From Streptomyces indicus (GTDB lineage: Bacteria; Actinomycetota; Actinomycetes; Streptomycetales; Streptomycetaceae), in NCBI RefSeq assembly GCF_900100315.1, contig NZ_FNFF01000012.1, positions 124,001-188,000 on the forward strand: a stretch of DNA of 64,000 nt, written 5' to 3'. Of this stretch, positions 42,994 through 52,144 are shown piece by piece. The notes beneath the pieces were generated by a model. The model was not told where the DNA came from. It worked only from the letters and a program-made list of their open reading frames with translations, and did not search any database. Made by a program: the position numbers and the translations under genes. Position 1 is the stretch's first letter; each line of letters begins with the position of its first letter.

Positions 42994-44286
42994 TTACTTC
43001 TTGGACGGGTGCTTGGGCCGCTGCTGGCCCTTGCGCTGTCCGGACTTGGCTTTGCTGCGGGCACCCGTGCCGGGCTGCTGCTGCTTGGCGGCGGCCGGCT
43101 TGGCCGGGGTCTTGGGCTTGGCGTCCTCGGGCTCGTCGGACTTCGTCAGCGAGGTCTTGGTCTCCTCGCTCTTCGACACCGACTGGGCACCGCCGGACTG
43201 GCGCTGCGACTTGGACTGCCGCTTGGGCTGCTGACGCTTGGGCGTGCCGGCCGCACCGGCCGACTCGTCACCGTCGAGCACCGCCACGGCGCTGTCGCTC
43301 TTCGACACGACACCCTCGGCGTTGGCCACCAGGCCGGCCTTGCCCAGACCGTTGATGAACTTGCGCTCGTTGTCGTTGCGGTCGCGGCCCTTGGCGACGA
43401 TCGCCTTGATGATGTTGCGCTCGCCGCGGCGGAGCTTGCCGCCGTCGCTCTTGACCAGCTTGGCCTGCAGGCGCTCCAGGAACGCGGCCTGGGCCTTCGA
43501 GCCCGGGGTCGGGTTCTGGCGGATGACGTACATCTGCTGGCCCATGGTCCACACGTTGGTGGTCAGCCAGTAGACGAGGACACCGACGGGGAAGTTGATA
43601 CCGAAGACGGCGAAGATGACGGGGAAGACGTACATCAGCATCTTCTGCTGCTGCATGAACGGCGTCTTCACGCTCATGTCGACGTTCTTCGTCATCAGCT
43701 GGCGCTGCGTGAAGAACTGCGAGGCCGACATCAGGATGATCATGACCGCGGTCACGATCTTGACGTCCATGACCGTCGCGTCCAGGGTGGCGAGCTTCGA
43801 CGCGCTGTCCGTGAACTTGGCGGCCAGCGGGGCACCGAAGATGTGCGCCTCACGCGCGCTGTCGAGCAGCGTCTGGTCGATGACGCCGACCTTCTTGTTC
43901 GACGCGATGCCGTTGAGCACGTGGTACAGCGCGAAGAAGAACGGGGACTGCGCCAGGATGGGAAGGCACGAGGAGAGCGGGTTGGTACCCGTCTCCTTGT
44001 ACAGCTTCATCATCTCTTCGGACTGGCGCTGCTTGTCGTTCTTGTAGCGCTCCTGGATCTTCTTCATCTCGGGCTGCAGCGTCTGCATGCCACGAGTCGC
44101 CTTGATCTGCTTCACGAAGAGCGGGATCAGGCAGATACGGATCAGGATCACCAGGGACACGATGGACAGACCCCAGGCCCAGCCGGTGTCGGGGCCGAAG
44201 ATCTTCCCGTACACCGAGTGGAACTGGACGATGATCCACGAGACCGGTGTGGTGATAAAGCTGAAAAGACTGGCAATCGTGTCCAC
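42994..44286 (-). CDS. yidC: Membrane protein insertase YidC
   Basis: A 430-residue Oxa1/YidC-type insertase. Five helices: the first includes SIASLFSFITTPVSWIIVQFHSVY, then the conserved GWAWGLSIVSLVILIRICLIPLFVKQIKATRGMQTLQPEMKKIQERYKND and NPLSSCLPILAQSPFFFALYHVL. The conserved arginine in helix 2 (LIRICLIPLF) is present. The C-terminal ~160 residues are basic and Lys/Gln/Arg-rich, as in actinobacteria that lack the large periplasmic domain, and probably bind ribosomes. It works with YidD and Jag, whose genes flank it. Confidence 0.95.
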   Translation of the reverse strand: MDTIASLFSFITTPVSWIIVQFHSVYGKIFGPDTGWAWGLSIVSLVILIRICLIPLFVKQIKATRGMQTLQPEMKKIQERYKNDKQRQSEEMMKLYKETGTNPLSSCLPILAQSPFFFALYHVLNGIASNKKVGVIDQTLLDSAREAHIFGAPLAAKFTDSASKLATLDATVMDVKIVTAVMIILMSASQFFTQRQLMTKNVDMSVKTPFMQQQKMLMYVFPVIFAVFGINFPVGVLVYWLTTNVWTMGQQMYVIRQNPTPGSKAQAAFLERLQAKLVKSDGGKLRRGERNIIKAIVAKGRDRNDNERKFINGLGKAGLVANAEGVVSKSDSAVAVLDGDESAGAAGTPKRQQPKRQSKSQRQSGGAQSVSKSEETKTSLTKSDEPEDAKPKTPAKPAAAKQQQPGTGARSKAKSGQRKGQQRPKHPSKK

Positions 44287-44289
44287 TAA

Positions 44290-44598
44290 TCAGGCTCCTT
44301 GAGCGTGGGACGGAGTCTCGGTGGGGGCCTTCCCGCCCCGGTTGCGCCAGGCATTGCGCAGCATTTCGTGCCATCGCGGCCGCTTGCGCGGTGGTACATG
44401 ATCGACACCACCGTGCGACCACGGGTTGCAGCGCAGGATGCGCCAGGCAGTGAGCCCTGTTCCCTTGATCGCGCCGTGCCGGTCGATGGCCGTGAAGCCG
44501 TAGTGGGAGCACGACGGGTAGTACTTGCACACCGGCCCGAGGAGTGGGCTGATGGTCCACTGGTACAGCTTGATCAAAGCCAGCAGCGGGTATTTCAT
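44290..44598 (-). CDS. yidD: YidD membrane protein insertion factor
   Basis: A 102-residue YidD protein: MKYPLLALIKLYQWTISPLLGPVCKYYPSCSHYGFTAIDRHGAIKGTGLTAWRILRCNPWSHGGVD, including the invariant CKYYPSCS and RCNPW motifs. It assists YidC. It is four bases from yidC and its start overlaps the rnpA stop by four bases, so rnpA-yidD-yidC are coupled. Confidence 0.95.
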   Translation of the reverse strand: MKYPLLALIKLYQWTISPLLGPVCKYYPSCSHYGFTAIDRHGAIKGTGLTAWRILRCNPWSHGGVDHVPPRKRPRWHEMLRNAWRNRGGKAPTETPSHAQGA

Positions 44599-44966
44599 CG
44601 CGCGCCCCCTGACAGAAGCCGCTTGAACGCGGCGTCCAGGTCCTGGGCCAGCTGTGCATGGTCGGCGTCGCCCGCTCCGGGCAGCGCTCGTACGACTACC
44701 AGGCTACCGGGGGGCAGCTCGCTCAGCCGTTCGCGCACCAGGTGCCTCAGGCGACGCTTGACCTTGTTGCGTACGACCGCCACGCCCACGGCCTTGCTCA
44801 CGACGAAACCCGCACGCGTCGGGGGAGTGCTCTCCCCCGGCACGTGCGGGTCCGTGGAACCGCTGCGCAGATGGACGACGAGGAGCGGGCGGCCTGCCCG
44901 GCGACCCCGTCGTACCGCGGTCGCGAAGTCCTCGCGCCGCCTCAGCCGATGCTCGGTAGGCAGCAC
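44595..44966 (-). CDS. rnpA: Ribonuclease P protein component
   Basis: A 123-residue RNase P protein that helps the RNA subunit process the 5' ends of tRNAs. It begins MLPTEHRLRRREDFATAVRRGRRAGRPLL, and the RNR motif is in RNKVKRRLRHLVRERL, both diagnostic. The frame extends upstream to 45047, but the family start is the GTG at 44966. It lies 19 bases after rpmH, the universal bacterial arrangement. Confidence 0.94.
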   Translation of the reverse strand: MLPTEHRLRRREDFATAVRRGRRAGRPLLVVHLRSGSTDPHVPGESTPPTRAGFVVSKAVGVAVVRNKVKRRLRHLVRERLSELPPGSLVVVRALPGAGDADHAQLAQDLDAAFKRLLSGGAR

Positions 44967-44985
44967 GACGTCATGACCTGCGGAA

Positions 44986-45123
44986 TCAGGCCGACAGGCG
45001 GGCGCGACCCTTGCTGCGGCGGGACGCCAGGACGGCGCGGCCGGCACGGGTACGCATCCGCAGACGGAAGCCGTGGGTCTTCGCGCGACGGCGGTTGTTC
45101 GGCTGGAAGGTGCGCTTGCTCAC
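44986..45123 (-). CDS. rpmH: 50S ribosomal protein L34
   Basis: A 45-residue bL34 read directly from the minus strand: it begins MSKRTFQPNNRRRAKTHGF and ends RRSKGRARLSA. Start codon GTG at 45123; stop at 44986. The length and basic composition match exactly. It is the first gene of the rpmH-rnpA-yidD-yidC-jag operon. It is divergent from dnaA across a 492-base region. Confidence 0.96.
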   Translation of the reverse strand: MSKRTFQPNNRRRAKTHGFRLRMRTRAGRAVLASRRSKGRARLSA

Positions 45124-45615
45124 TCGGGGGCTCCAGAGAAATCAATCGGGTGGGCGATGCCGACTGGCTGTCACCGTGCGCCCACGAGTAGCTCGCGATT
45201 ACGCCCGAGTGCACCGCTTGACGACCACGGTTAGTGATCTACGCCCATCGGAGGCAGGCGGCAGCAGCCATCGACAACTCGACCTGGTTACGGTACGCGG
45301 GGCTACGCCATCCGGTCAAACCAGCGTCGGATGCCCAGGCGGGGACGGAGCAGGGCACGGACGGGGGCGGGCGGTGACCGACACTGTGCACAGGCTGTGG
45401 ACAACAACTTGAACCGCAGCCGTCGCCCTGACTACCGTGGCTGGACTCGGATTGACCCAAACCCACCCGGCTTGGTTCCGATCCATCCGTCCGAGCCGAT
45501 TCCTCCAGGATCGGGGGAGGACCGACCACCGACTTCCCGTTGTGACCCCGTACACATCAGTCCCGCAGAACCACACCTTCGTGGGACATCGTGACCTCTT
45601 GAGAGAGCGTGCCCT
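45124..45615. other. Divergent rpmH-dnaA promoter region
   Basis: 492 bases with no gene. It should hold the rpmH and dnaA promoters and the dnaA operator box. The dnaA GTG is preceded only by a poor ribosome-binding sequence (cttgagagagcg). I see no unambiguous promoter pair. Confidence 0.6.
45396..45404. promoter_or_regulatory. DnaA box upstream of dnaA
   Basis: TGTGGACAA, the reverse complement of the preferred box TTGTCCACA, 212 bases before the dnaA start. Streptomyces dnaA is autoregulated through boxes in this region. Confidence 0.7.
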
Positions 45616-47766
45616 GTGGCTGACGTACCTGCCGATCTTGCCGCAGTCTGGCCGCGAGTGCTGGAGCAGCTGCTCGGCGAGGGGCGCGACGGGCACGGCT
45701 CGGGGGTCGAGGCCAAGGACGTGCAGTGGATCCGGCGCTGCCAGCCGCTCGCGCTCGTCGCGGACACGGCGCTGCTCGCGGTGCCGAACGAGATGGCCAA
45801 GAACCGGCTCGAGGGCCGGCTCGCCCCGGTCGTCAGCGAGACGCTGAGCCGCGAGTGCGGCCGCCCGATCCGTATCGCGATCACGGTCGACGAGTCGATG
45901 GGCGAGCTTCCGCCCACGCCCCAGCCCGCTCCCGCGTCGCCGCTGCCCCAGGCACCGCAGCACTTCGAGGAGCCGGAGCTGCCGGGCGCGCTCCCCGGCA
46001 TGGGGCAGAGCATCGGGCAGACCGGCCAGTCGTACGAGGGCTACGGACGGCGCGACGCAAATCGTCACGATGCCAACCTTCACGACACCAACCGCCACGA
46101 CGACAGCCGTCACAACGACGGCCGACGTGACGAGAATCGCCGCGACGAGGGCCGGCACGACGGCGGCCCCGGGCAGGCCCCCGGCCAGTCCCCGCGCCGC
46201 GACGAGAGCGACCCGCTGCCCACAGCCCGCCCGGCCTATCCCGAGTACCAGCGCCGCGAGCCCGGCGCCTGGCCGCGGCCCGGACAGCAGGAGGACTACG
46301 GCTGGCAGCAGCCGCGCCTCGGCGGCTTCCCGGAGCGGGACGCGTACAGCTCGCCGGAGCGTGAGAGCTACAAGACCCCCGAGCGGGACGCCTACAGCTC
46401 CCCGGACCGGGAGAATTACGGCTCGTCCGACCGGGACGGCGGCTACAAGTCCCCCGAGTACAAAGCCGAGTACAAGGCGCCCGAGCGCGAGAGCTACGGC
46501 TCGCCGGAGCGCGACCCGTACGCCTCGCCCCAGCCCGACTACCGCTCCGAGCGGCCGCCGTACGGCTCCGAGCGTTCCTCGTACGAGAGCGAGCGCAGCC
46601 CGTACGAGAAGCAGCGGCAGGGATACGAGCAGCCGCGGCCCGACAGCACGAGTGGCCGCGGAATCAGCGCGCCCAGCGGTGCGCCCGGTCCGCTCGCCGC
46701 GCAGCCCGCGCCGGCCACCGGGCCCGGTGAGCCGACCGCGCGCCTGAACCCGAAGTACCTCTTCGACACCTTCGTCATCGGCGCCTCGAACCGGTTCGCG
46801 CACGCGGCCGCGGTCGCCGTGGCCGAGGCGCCGGCCAAGGCGTACAACCCCCTGTTCATCTACGGGGAGTCGGGCCTCGGCAAGACGCACCTGCTGCACG
46901 CGATCGGGCACTATGCGCGCAGTCTGTATCCCGGCACGCGTGTGCGATACGTGAGCTCGGAGGAGTTCACCAACGAGTTCATCAACTCGATCCGCGACGG
47001 CAAGGGCGACAGCTTCCGCAAGCGGTACCGCGAGATGGACATCCTGCTCGTCGACGACATCCAGTTCCTCGCGGACAAGGAGTCGACGCAGGAGGAGTTC
47101 TTCCACACCTTCAACACGCTGCACAACGCGAACAAGCAGATCGTGCTGAGCTCCGACCGGCCGCCCAAGCAGCTGGTCACCTTGGAGGACCGCCTCCGCA
47201 ACCGCTTCGAGTGGGGTCTGATCACGGACGTCCAGCCGCCCGAGCTGGAGACCCGGATCGCGATCCTGCGCAAGAAGGCGGTGCAGGAGCAGCTCAACGC
47301 CCCGCCGGAGGTCCTGGAGTTCATCGCCTCGCGGATCTCGCGCAACATCCGTGAGCTCGAAGGCGCGCTGATCCGCGTGACGGCCTTCGCCTCGCTGAAC
47401 CGGCAGCCGGTCGACCTGGGTCTGACCGAGATCGTTCTCAAGGACCTGATCCCCGGCGGCGAGGACTCCGCGCCCGAGATCACGGCGACGGCCATCATGG
47501 CCGCCACCGCGGACTACTTCGGGCTGACGGTGGACGACCTGTGCGGTTCCTCGCGCAGCCGCGTCCTGGTGACGGCCCGGCAGATCGCCATGTATCTGTG
47601 CCGCGAGCTGACGGACTTGTCGCTGCCGAAGATCGGCGCGCAGTTCGGCGGCCGCGACCACACGACGGTGATGCACGCGGACCGCAAGATCCGTGCGCTG
47701 ATGGCCGAGCGCCGCTCCATCTACAACCAGGTCACCGAGCTGACGAACCGCATCAAGAACGGCTGA
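45616..47766 (+). CDS. dnaA: Chromosomal replication initiator DnaA
   Basis: A 716-residue initiator. Domain I (~1-100) is PADLAAVWPRVLEQLLGEG to GRPIRIAITVDESMG. Domain II (~100-375) is an unusually long repeat-rich linker. The AAA+ domain III has Walker A (GESGLGKTHLLHAIG) and Walker B (DILLVDDIQFLADK). Domain IV binds boxes with LSLPKIGAQFGGRDHTTVMHADRKI. E. coli DnaA is 467 residues and S. coelicolor about 656, so the linker is longer still here. It comprises RHD-x-NRHD-like units, then Ser-Pro-Glu-Arg units (DAYSSPERESYKTPERDAY). The GTG at 45616 begins MADVPADLAAVW, the family start. Confidence 0.97.
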   Translation: MADVPADLAAVWPRVLEQLLGEGRDGHGSGVEAKDVQWIRRCQPLALVADTALLAVPNEMAKNRLEGRLAPVVSETLSRECGRPIRIAITVDESMGELPPTPQPAPASPLPQAPQHFEEPELPGALPGMGQSIGQTGQSYEGYGRRDANRHDANLHDTNRHDDSRHNDGRRDENRRDEGRHDGGPGQAPGQSPRRDESDPLPTARPAYPEYQRREPGAWPRPGQQEDYGWQQPRLGGFPERDAYSSPERESYKTPERDAYSSPDRENYGSSDRDGGYKSPEYKAEYKAPERESYGSPERDPYASPQPDYRSERPPYGSERSSYESERSPYEKQRQGYEQPRPDSTSGRGISAPSGAPGPLAAQPAPATGPGEPTARLNPKYLFDTFVIGASNRFAHAAAVAVAEAPAKAYNPLFIYGESGLGKTHLLHAIGHYARSLYPGTRVRYVSSEEFTNEFINSIRDGKGDSFRKRYREMDILLVDDIQFLADKESTQEEFFHTFNTLHNANKQIVLSSDRPPKQLVTLEDRLRNRFEWGLITDVQPPELETRIAILRKKAVQEQLNAPPEVLEFIASRISRNIRELEGALIRVTAFASLNRQPVDLGLTEIVLKDLIPGGEDSAPEITATAIMAATADYFGLTVDDLCGSSRSRVLVTARQIAMYLCRELTDLSLPKIGAQFGGRDHTTVMHADRKIRALMAERRSIYNQVTELTNRIKNG

Positions 47767-47798
47767 CCGCTTCGGAGTTACGGCACCGCAGCCGTCTC

Positions 47799-47835
47799 GA
47801 AGGGCGCCCCGGGAGCAGTTCCCGGGGCGCCCTTC
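47799..47835 (+). terminator. Terminator after dnaA
   Basis: A perfect 15-base GC stem (47799-47813 / 47821-47835) with a seven-base loop. Confidence 0.85.
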
Positions 47836-48794
47836 TGCATGCCCCGAGACGGCTCCTCACCGGCGCGGGAACCTCTTCGTGCGGCTCGGAGTGCCCTCTC
47901 CGTACGGGCTCAGGGACCTCTTCGTGCGCCCTCAGGACCCTCCCGCACGACACACAAAGCCGTTCTCGACCGCGAACCGGCGGCCGGCCCGAACTCCCCA
48001 GCCGCTCACGGCTGTTCGATTAGCCCGTCTGCAGGACTGTTTCTCCACAGAATCGGGCGAAAACCCGCGTCCACACCCTGGGGACTGCCGAGTTGTCCAG
48101 ATTGTGTCCACAGCGGATGCTGGTGACAGGGCATCAACCCTGGTCAGGCGCCTGTGGATTCGTGGACAACGGATCTCCACAGACTGTGGATGATCGCGTT
48201 GCCCACAGGCTGTTGATGAAGTTGTCCACCGCTCGCCCACAGGCTGCGGCCGCTTGTCCCCAGGATTCACCAGCTTCTCCACACAGCTGTCCACTGTTCG
48301 GCAACGCAACGCGCCTCCTCACCGGGTCGAGTGAAAGGCGTCACACAAAGGTGCCAGGTTGGGCTGTGGGCAACGTGGGTAAAGCTGGGGACGGAGCTGG
48401 GGAGAAGTGGCCCCTGCCTGTGAATCGGGTGTGCAGAACTTTCCGCCGTCCACAGTTCACCGGGGTTATCCACGGGTGCCGCCCACAGGCGCGGTGGACA
48501 AAATTCGGGCTCTGACCTGCGTAAAGGCGGTTATCCACGGTTTCCACAGGCCCTACTACTACGACCAAGTAGAGAGAGGGCTGGAATCGTTTTGAAGTGG
48601 GGGCTGTGCACAACTCGAGCCGCGTCGCCCTCTGCCCGCCCGTCACGACTTGACCCCGACAGGCACCAGCTGTCAGTGCGGTGCGTCAGACTGGTCCCCG
48701 GCGTTCTCCCCACCTTGGGGACGGGCCAACCACCAAGACAGCGAAGACAGACCAGCAGGGCGAGCAGCCAGGCATCAGCAGGAGGCGGCTTACG
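47836..48794. other. Replication origin oriC with DnaA boxes
   Basis: The ~1 kb space between dnaA and dnaN. Matches to TTGTCCACA (plus): TTCTCCACA 48041 and 48275, TTGTCCAGA 48093, GTGTCCACA 48104, ATCTCCACA 48173, TTGCCCACA 48199, TTGTCCACC 48222, TTGTCCCCA 48254, CTGTCCACT 48287, CCGTCCACA 48446, TTATCCACG 48466 and 48531, GTTTCCACA 48540. Minus-oriented: 48153, 48161, 48185, 48365, 48374, 48493, 48605. They form two groups, about 48041-48295 and 48365-48613, separated by ~70 bases at 48296-48364 without boxes. The S. lividans/S. coelicolor oriC has 19 boxes in a similar two-part layout. Confidence 0.93.
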
Positions 48795-49925
48795 GTGAAG
48801 ATCCGGGTAGAGCGCGACGTACTCGCGGAGGCGGTGGCCTGGGCGGCGCGCAGCCTCCCTGCCCGTCCGCCGGCGCCGGTCCTGGCGGGCCTTCTGCTGA
48901 AGGCGGAGGAAGGCGCGCTGAGCCTCTCCGGCTTCGACTACGAGGTCTCGGCCCGCGTCTCGGTGGACGCGGAGGTCGACGAGGAGGGCACGGTGCTCGT
49001 CTCCGGCCGCCTGCTCGCCGACATCACGCGGGCGCTGCCCAACCGTCCGGTGGAGATTTCCACAGACGGTGTACGGGCGACGGTGGTCTGTGGATCCTCG
49101 CGGTTCACGCTGCACACCCTCCCGGTGGAGGAGTACCCGGCGCTGCCGCAGATGCCCGCCGCGACCGGCACGGTCCCCGGTGAGGTCTTCGCCGCGGCCG
49201 CCGCCCAGGTGGCCATCGCCGCCGGCCGTGACGACACGCTCCCGGTGCTCACCGGTGTGCGCATCGAGATCGAGGGCGACACCGTCACGCTGGCCTCCAC
49301 CGACCGCTACCGCTTCGCGGTCCGCGAGTTCCTGTGGAAGCCCGAGGTGCCGGACGCCTCCGCGGTCGCCCTGGTGCCCGCGAAGACCCTGCTCGACACC
49401 GCCAAGGCGCTGACCAGCGGCGACAGCGTCACCATCGCGCTGTCCGGCTCGGGCGCGGGCGAGGGCCTGATCGGCTTCGAGGGCGCGGGCCGCCGGACGA
49501 CCACGCGTCTGCTCGAAGGCGACCTGCCGAAGTACCGCACGCTGTTCCCGACGGAGTTCAACAGCGTCGCGGTCATCGAGACCGCCCCGTTCGTCGAGGC
49601 CGTCAAGCGTGTGGCCCTGGTCGCCGAGCGGAACACCCCGGTGCGCCTCAGCTTCGAGCAGGGCGTGCTGATCCTGGAGGCCGGTTCCTCCGACGACGCA
49701 CAGGCTGTGGAAAGGGTCGACGCCCAGCTCGACGGCGACGACATCTCCATCGCGTTCAACCCGACGTTCCTGCTCGACGGCCTCAGCGCCATCGACTCGC
49801 CGGCCGCGCAGCTGTCCTTCACCACGTCCACCAAGCCCGCGCTGCTCAGCGGCAAGCCGGCCGTGGACGCCGAGGCGGACGACGCGTACAAGTACCTGAT
49901 CATGCCGGTCCGCCTCAGCGGCTGA
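48795..49925 (+). CDS. dnaN: DNA polymerase III beta subunit (sliding clamp)
   Basis: A 376-residue sliding clamp made of three similar domains. It begins MKIRVERDVLAEAVAWAARSLPARPPAPVLAGLLL and ends in the conserved DDAYKYLIMPVRL. The middle part VLTGVRIEIEGDTVTLASTDRYRFAVREF is typical. The GTG at 48795 sits behind a perfect caggaggc. The clamp tethers polymerase and partner proteins. It lies downstream of oriC in the standard order. Confidence 0.97.
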   Translation: MKIRVERDVLAEAVAWAARSLPARPPAPVLAGLLLKAEEGALSLSGFDYEVSARVSVDAEVDEEGTVLVSGRLLADITRALPNRPVEISTDGVRATVVCGSSRFTLHTLPVEEYPALPQMPAATGTVPGEVFAAAAAQVAIAAGRDDTLPVLTGVRIEIEGDTVTLASTDRYRFAVREFLWKPEVPDASAVALVPAKTLLDTAKALTSGDSVTIALSGSGAGEGLIGFEGAGRRTTTRLLEGDLPKYRTLFPTEFNSVAVIETAPFVEAVKRVALVAERNTPVRLSFEQGVLILEAGSSDDAQAVERVDAQLDGDDISIAFNPTFLLDGLSAIDSPAAQLSFTTSTKPALLSGKPAVDAEADDAYKYLIMPVRLSG

Positions 49926-49961
49926 TGTACCGGCGAGAGGCCGTGAGGCCCCCGCAGGTGG

Positions 49962-49997
49962 GTACCTACGTCCGGGCTTAAGCTCGGACGTAGGTAC
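49962..49997 (+). terminator. Terminator after dnaN
   Basis: An 18-base inverted repeat with one mismatch and no loop spacer (49962-49979 / 49980-49997), 37 bases past the dnaN stop. Confidence 0.65.
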
Positions 49998-50052
49998 GAA
50001 AGCCCGGTGCGAAAGCACGAAAGCCCACCACGCGACACAAAAGGAACACCTG

Positions 50053-50937
50053 ATGGAGCTCGGTCTCGTCGGTCTCGGCAAGATGGGCGGCAACATGCGC
50101 GAGCGCATCCGCCGCGCAGGCCACACCGTCATCGGATACGACCGCAACCCTGACCTCGCCGATGTCCACAGCCTGCGGGAGCTTGTGGACGGGCTGCAGG
50201 GTCCGCGCGTGGTCTGGGTGATGGTCCCGGCCGGGGCCGCGACGCAGTCCACGATCGACGAGCTCGGCGAGCTGCTCGAGCCCGGCGATGTCGTGGTCGA
50301 CGGCGGGAACTCGCGCTGGACCGACGACGAGAAGCACGCCGAGGAGCTTGCCGCCAAGGGCATCGGCTTCGTCGACTGCGGCGTCTCGGGCGGCGTCTGG
50401 GGCCTGCAGAACGGCTATGCGCTGATGTACGGCGGCGACGCCGAGAACATCGCGAAGGTCCAGCCGATCTTCGACGCCCTCAAGCCGGAGGGCGACTTCG
50501 GCTCGGTGCACGCGGGCAAGGTCGGCGCCGGCCACTTCTCGAAGATGGTTCACAACGGCATCGAGTACGCGATGATGCAGGCCTACGCCGAGGGCTGGGA
50601 GCTCCTGGAGAAGGTCGACTCGGTCACCGATGTGCGCGAGGTCTTCCGCTCCTGGCAGGAGGGCACGGTCATCCGCTCCTGGCTGCTCGACCTGGCGGTC
50701 AACGCGCTGGACGAGGACGAGCACCTGGAGAAGCTGCGCGGCTTCGCGCAGGACTCCGGCGAGGGCCGCTGGACGGTGGAGGCCGCGATCGACAACGCGG
50801 TCCCGCTGCCCGCCATCACCGCCTCGCTCTTCGCCCGCTTCTCCTCGCGGCAGGACGACTCCCCGCAGATGAAGATGATCGCGGCGCTGCGCAACCAGTT
50901 CGGCGGCCACGCGGTCGAGTCCAAGAGCGAACACTGA
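50053..50937 (+). CDS. gnd: 6-phosphogluconate dehydrogenase, short form
   Basis: A 294-residue NAD(P)-dependent decarboxylating enzyme that converts 6-phosphogluconate to ribulose 5-phosphate. NAD(P) motif LGLVGLGKMGGNMRERI; substrate segments DGGNSRWTDD and VSGGVWGLQNGYALMYGG; catalytic lysine in GAGHFSKMVHNGIEYAMMQ. It is the short class (~300 residues) rather than the 470-residue E. coli type. Its place between dnaN and recF is a Streptomyces feature. Ribosome-binding site aaaggaac. Confidence 0.94.
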   Translation: MELGLVGLGKMGGNMRERIRRAGHTVIGYDRNPDLADVHSLRELVDGLQGPRVVWVMVPAGAATQSTIDELGELLEPGDVVVDGGNSRWTDDEKHAEELAAKGIGFVDCGVSGGVWGLQNGYALMYGGDAENIAKVQPIFDALKPEGDFGSVHAGKVGAGHFSKMVHNGIEYAMMQAYAEGWELLEKVDSVTDVREVFRSWQEGTVIRSWLLDLAVNALDEDEHLEKLRGFAQDSGEGRWTVEAAIDNAVPLPAITASLFARFSSRQDDSPQMKMIAALRNQFGGHAVESKSEH

Positions 50938-50991
50938 TCCACAGGCTGTGCACCCCCTGTGCACAGCAGCCGGGGGAGGTCGGCGAACACC

Positions 50992-52113
50992 ATGCACGTC
51001 ACGCACCTTTCGCTGGCCGACTTCCGGTCCTACGCCCGGGTCGAGGTGCCCCTCGACCCGGGCGTCACCGCGTTCGTGGGCCCGAACGGGCAGGGCAAGA
51101 CGAACCTGGTCGAGGCGGTCGGCTATCTGGCCACGCTCGGCAGCCACCGGGTCTCCTCGGACGCCCCGCTCGTACGGATGGGGGCGGACCGCGCGATCAT
51201 CCGCGCCGCGGTCAAGCAGGGCGAGCGGCAGCAGCTGGTCGAGCTGGAGCTGAACCCGGGCAAGGCGAACCGGGCCCGTATCAACAGGTCCTCGCAGGTC
51301 AGACCGCGTGACGTGCTGGGGATAGTGCGGACGGTCCTGTTCGCGCCCGAGGACCTCGCCCTGGTGAAGGGCGACCCGGGCGAGCGCCGGAAGTTCCTCG
51401 ACGAGCTGGTCACGGCGCGCTCGCCGCGGATGGCCGGTGTCCGCTCCGACTACGACCGCGTCCTCAAGCAGCGCAACACCCTGCTGAAGTCCGCCGCGAT
51501 GGCGAGAAGGCACGGCGGCCGCTCGATGGACCTGTCCACGCTCGACGTGTGGGACCAGCATCTGGCGCGCGCGGGTGCGGAGCTGCTGGCCCAGCGTCTT
51601 GACCTGATCGCCGCACTGCAGCCGCTCGCCGACAAGGCGTACGAGCAACTGGCGCCCGGCGGCGGCCCGTTGGCCCTGGAGTACAAGCCCTCCGCGGAGG
51701 GGCCGGGGACCAGCCGCGAGGAGCTGTACGAGCAGCTGCTCGCCGCGCTCGCCGAGGTGCGCAAGCAGGAGATCGAGCGCGGGGTCACGCTGATCGGGCC
51801 GCACCGCGACGACCTGCTGCTCAAGCTCGGCGACCTGCCCGCGAAGGGGTACGCGAGCCACGGCGAGTCCTGGTCGTACGCGCTCGCGCTGCGCCTGGCC
51901 TCGTACGACCTGCTGCGGGCCGAAGGCAACGAGCCGGTGCTCGTGCTCGACGACGTCTTCGCCGAGCTCGACACCCGGCGCCGCGAGCGGCTCGCGGAGA
52001 TGGTCGCGCCCGGCGAGCAGGTCCTGGTGACGGCGGCCGTGGAGGACGACGTCCCGGAGATCCTGACCGGCGTGCGGTACTCCGTGTCGCAGGGCGAGGT
52101 GACCCGCGTATGA
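50992..52113 (+). CDS. recF: DNA replication and repair protein RecF
   Basis: A 373-residue SMC-like ATPase that loads RecA at gaps. Walker A is FVGPNGQGKTNLVEAVGYLA, the signature region is GESWSYALALRLASYDLLR, and Walker B is PVLVLDDVFAELDTRRRERL. The ATG at 50992 (MHVTHLSLADFRSY) is the family start behind gggggagg. The stop lies 31 bases before the DciA-like gene, so the two are co-transcribed with gnd. Confidence 0.96.
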   Translation: MHVTHLSLADFRSYARVEVPLDPGVTAFVGPNGQGKTNLVEAVGYLATLGSHRVSSDAPLVRMGADRAIIRAAVKQGERQQLVELELNPGKANRARINRSSQVRPRDVLGIVRTVLFAPEDLALVKGDPGERRKFLDELVTARSPRMAGVRSDYDRVLKQRNTLLKSAAMARRHGGRSMDLSTLDVWDQHLARAGAELLAQRLDLIAALQPLADKAYEQLAPGGGPLALEYKPSAEGPGTSREELYEQLLAALAEVRKQEIERGVTLIGPHRDDLLLKLGDLPAKGYASHGESWSYALALRLASYDLLRAEGNEPVLVLDDVFAELDTRRRERLAEMVAPGEQVLVTAAVEDDVPEILTGVRYSVSQGEVTRV

Positions 52114-52144
52114 CCGCCGTACAGCCGGGCGAGGTGGCCCCCGT

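Noticed and set aside
47879..48193. ORFs within oriC (about 100 codons on each strand)
   Set aside because: They cross DnaA boxes and the dnaA terminator and have no coding features.
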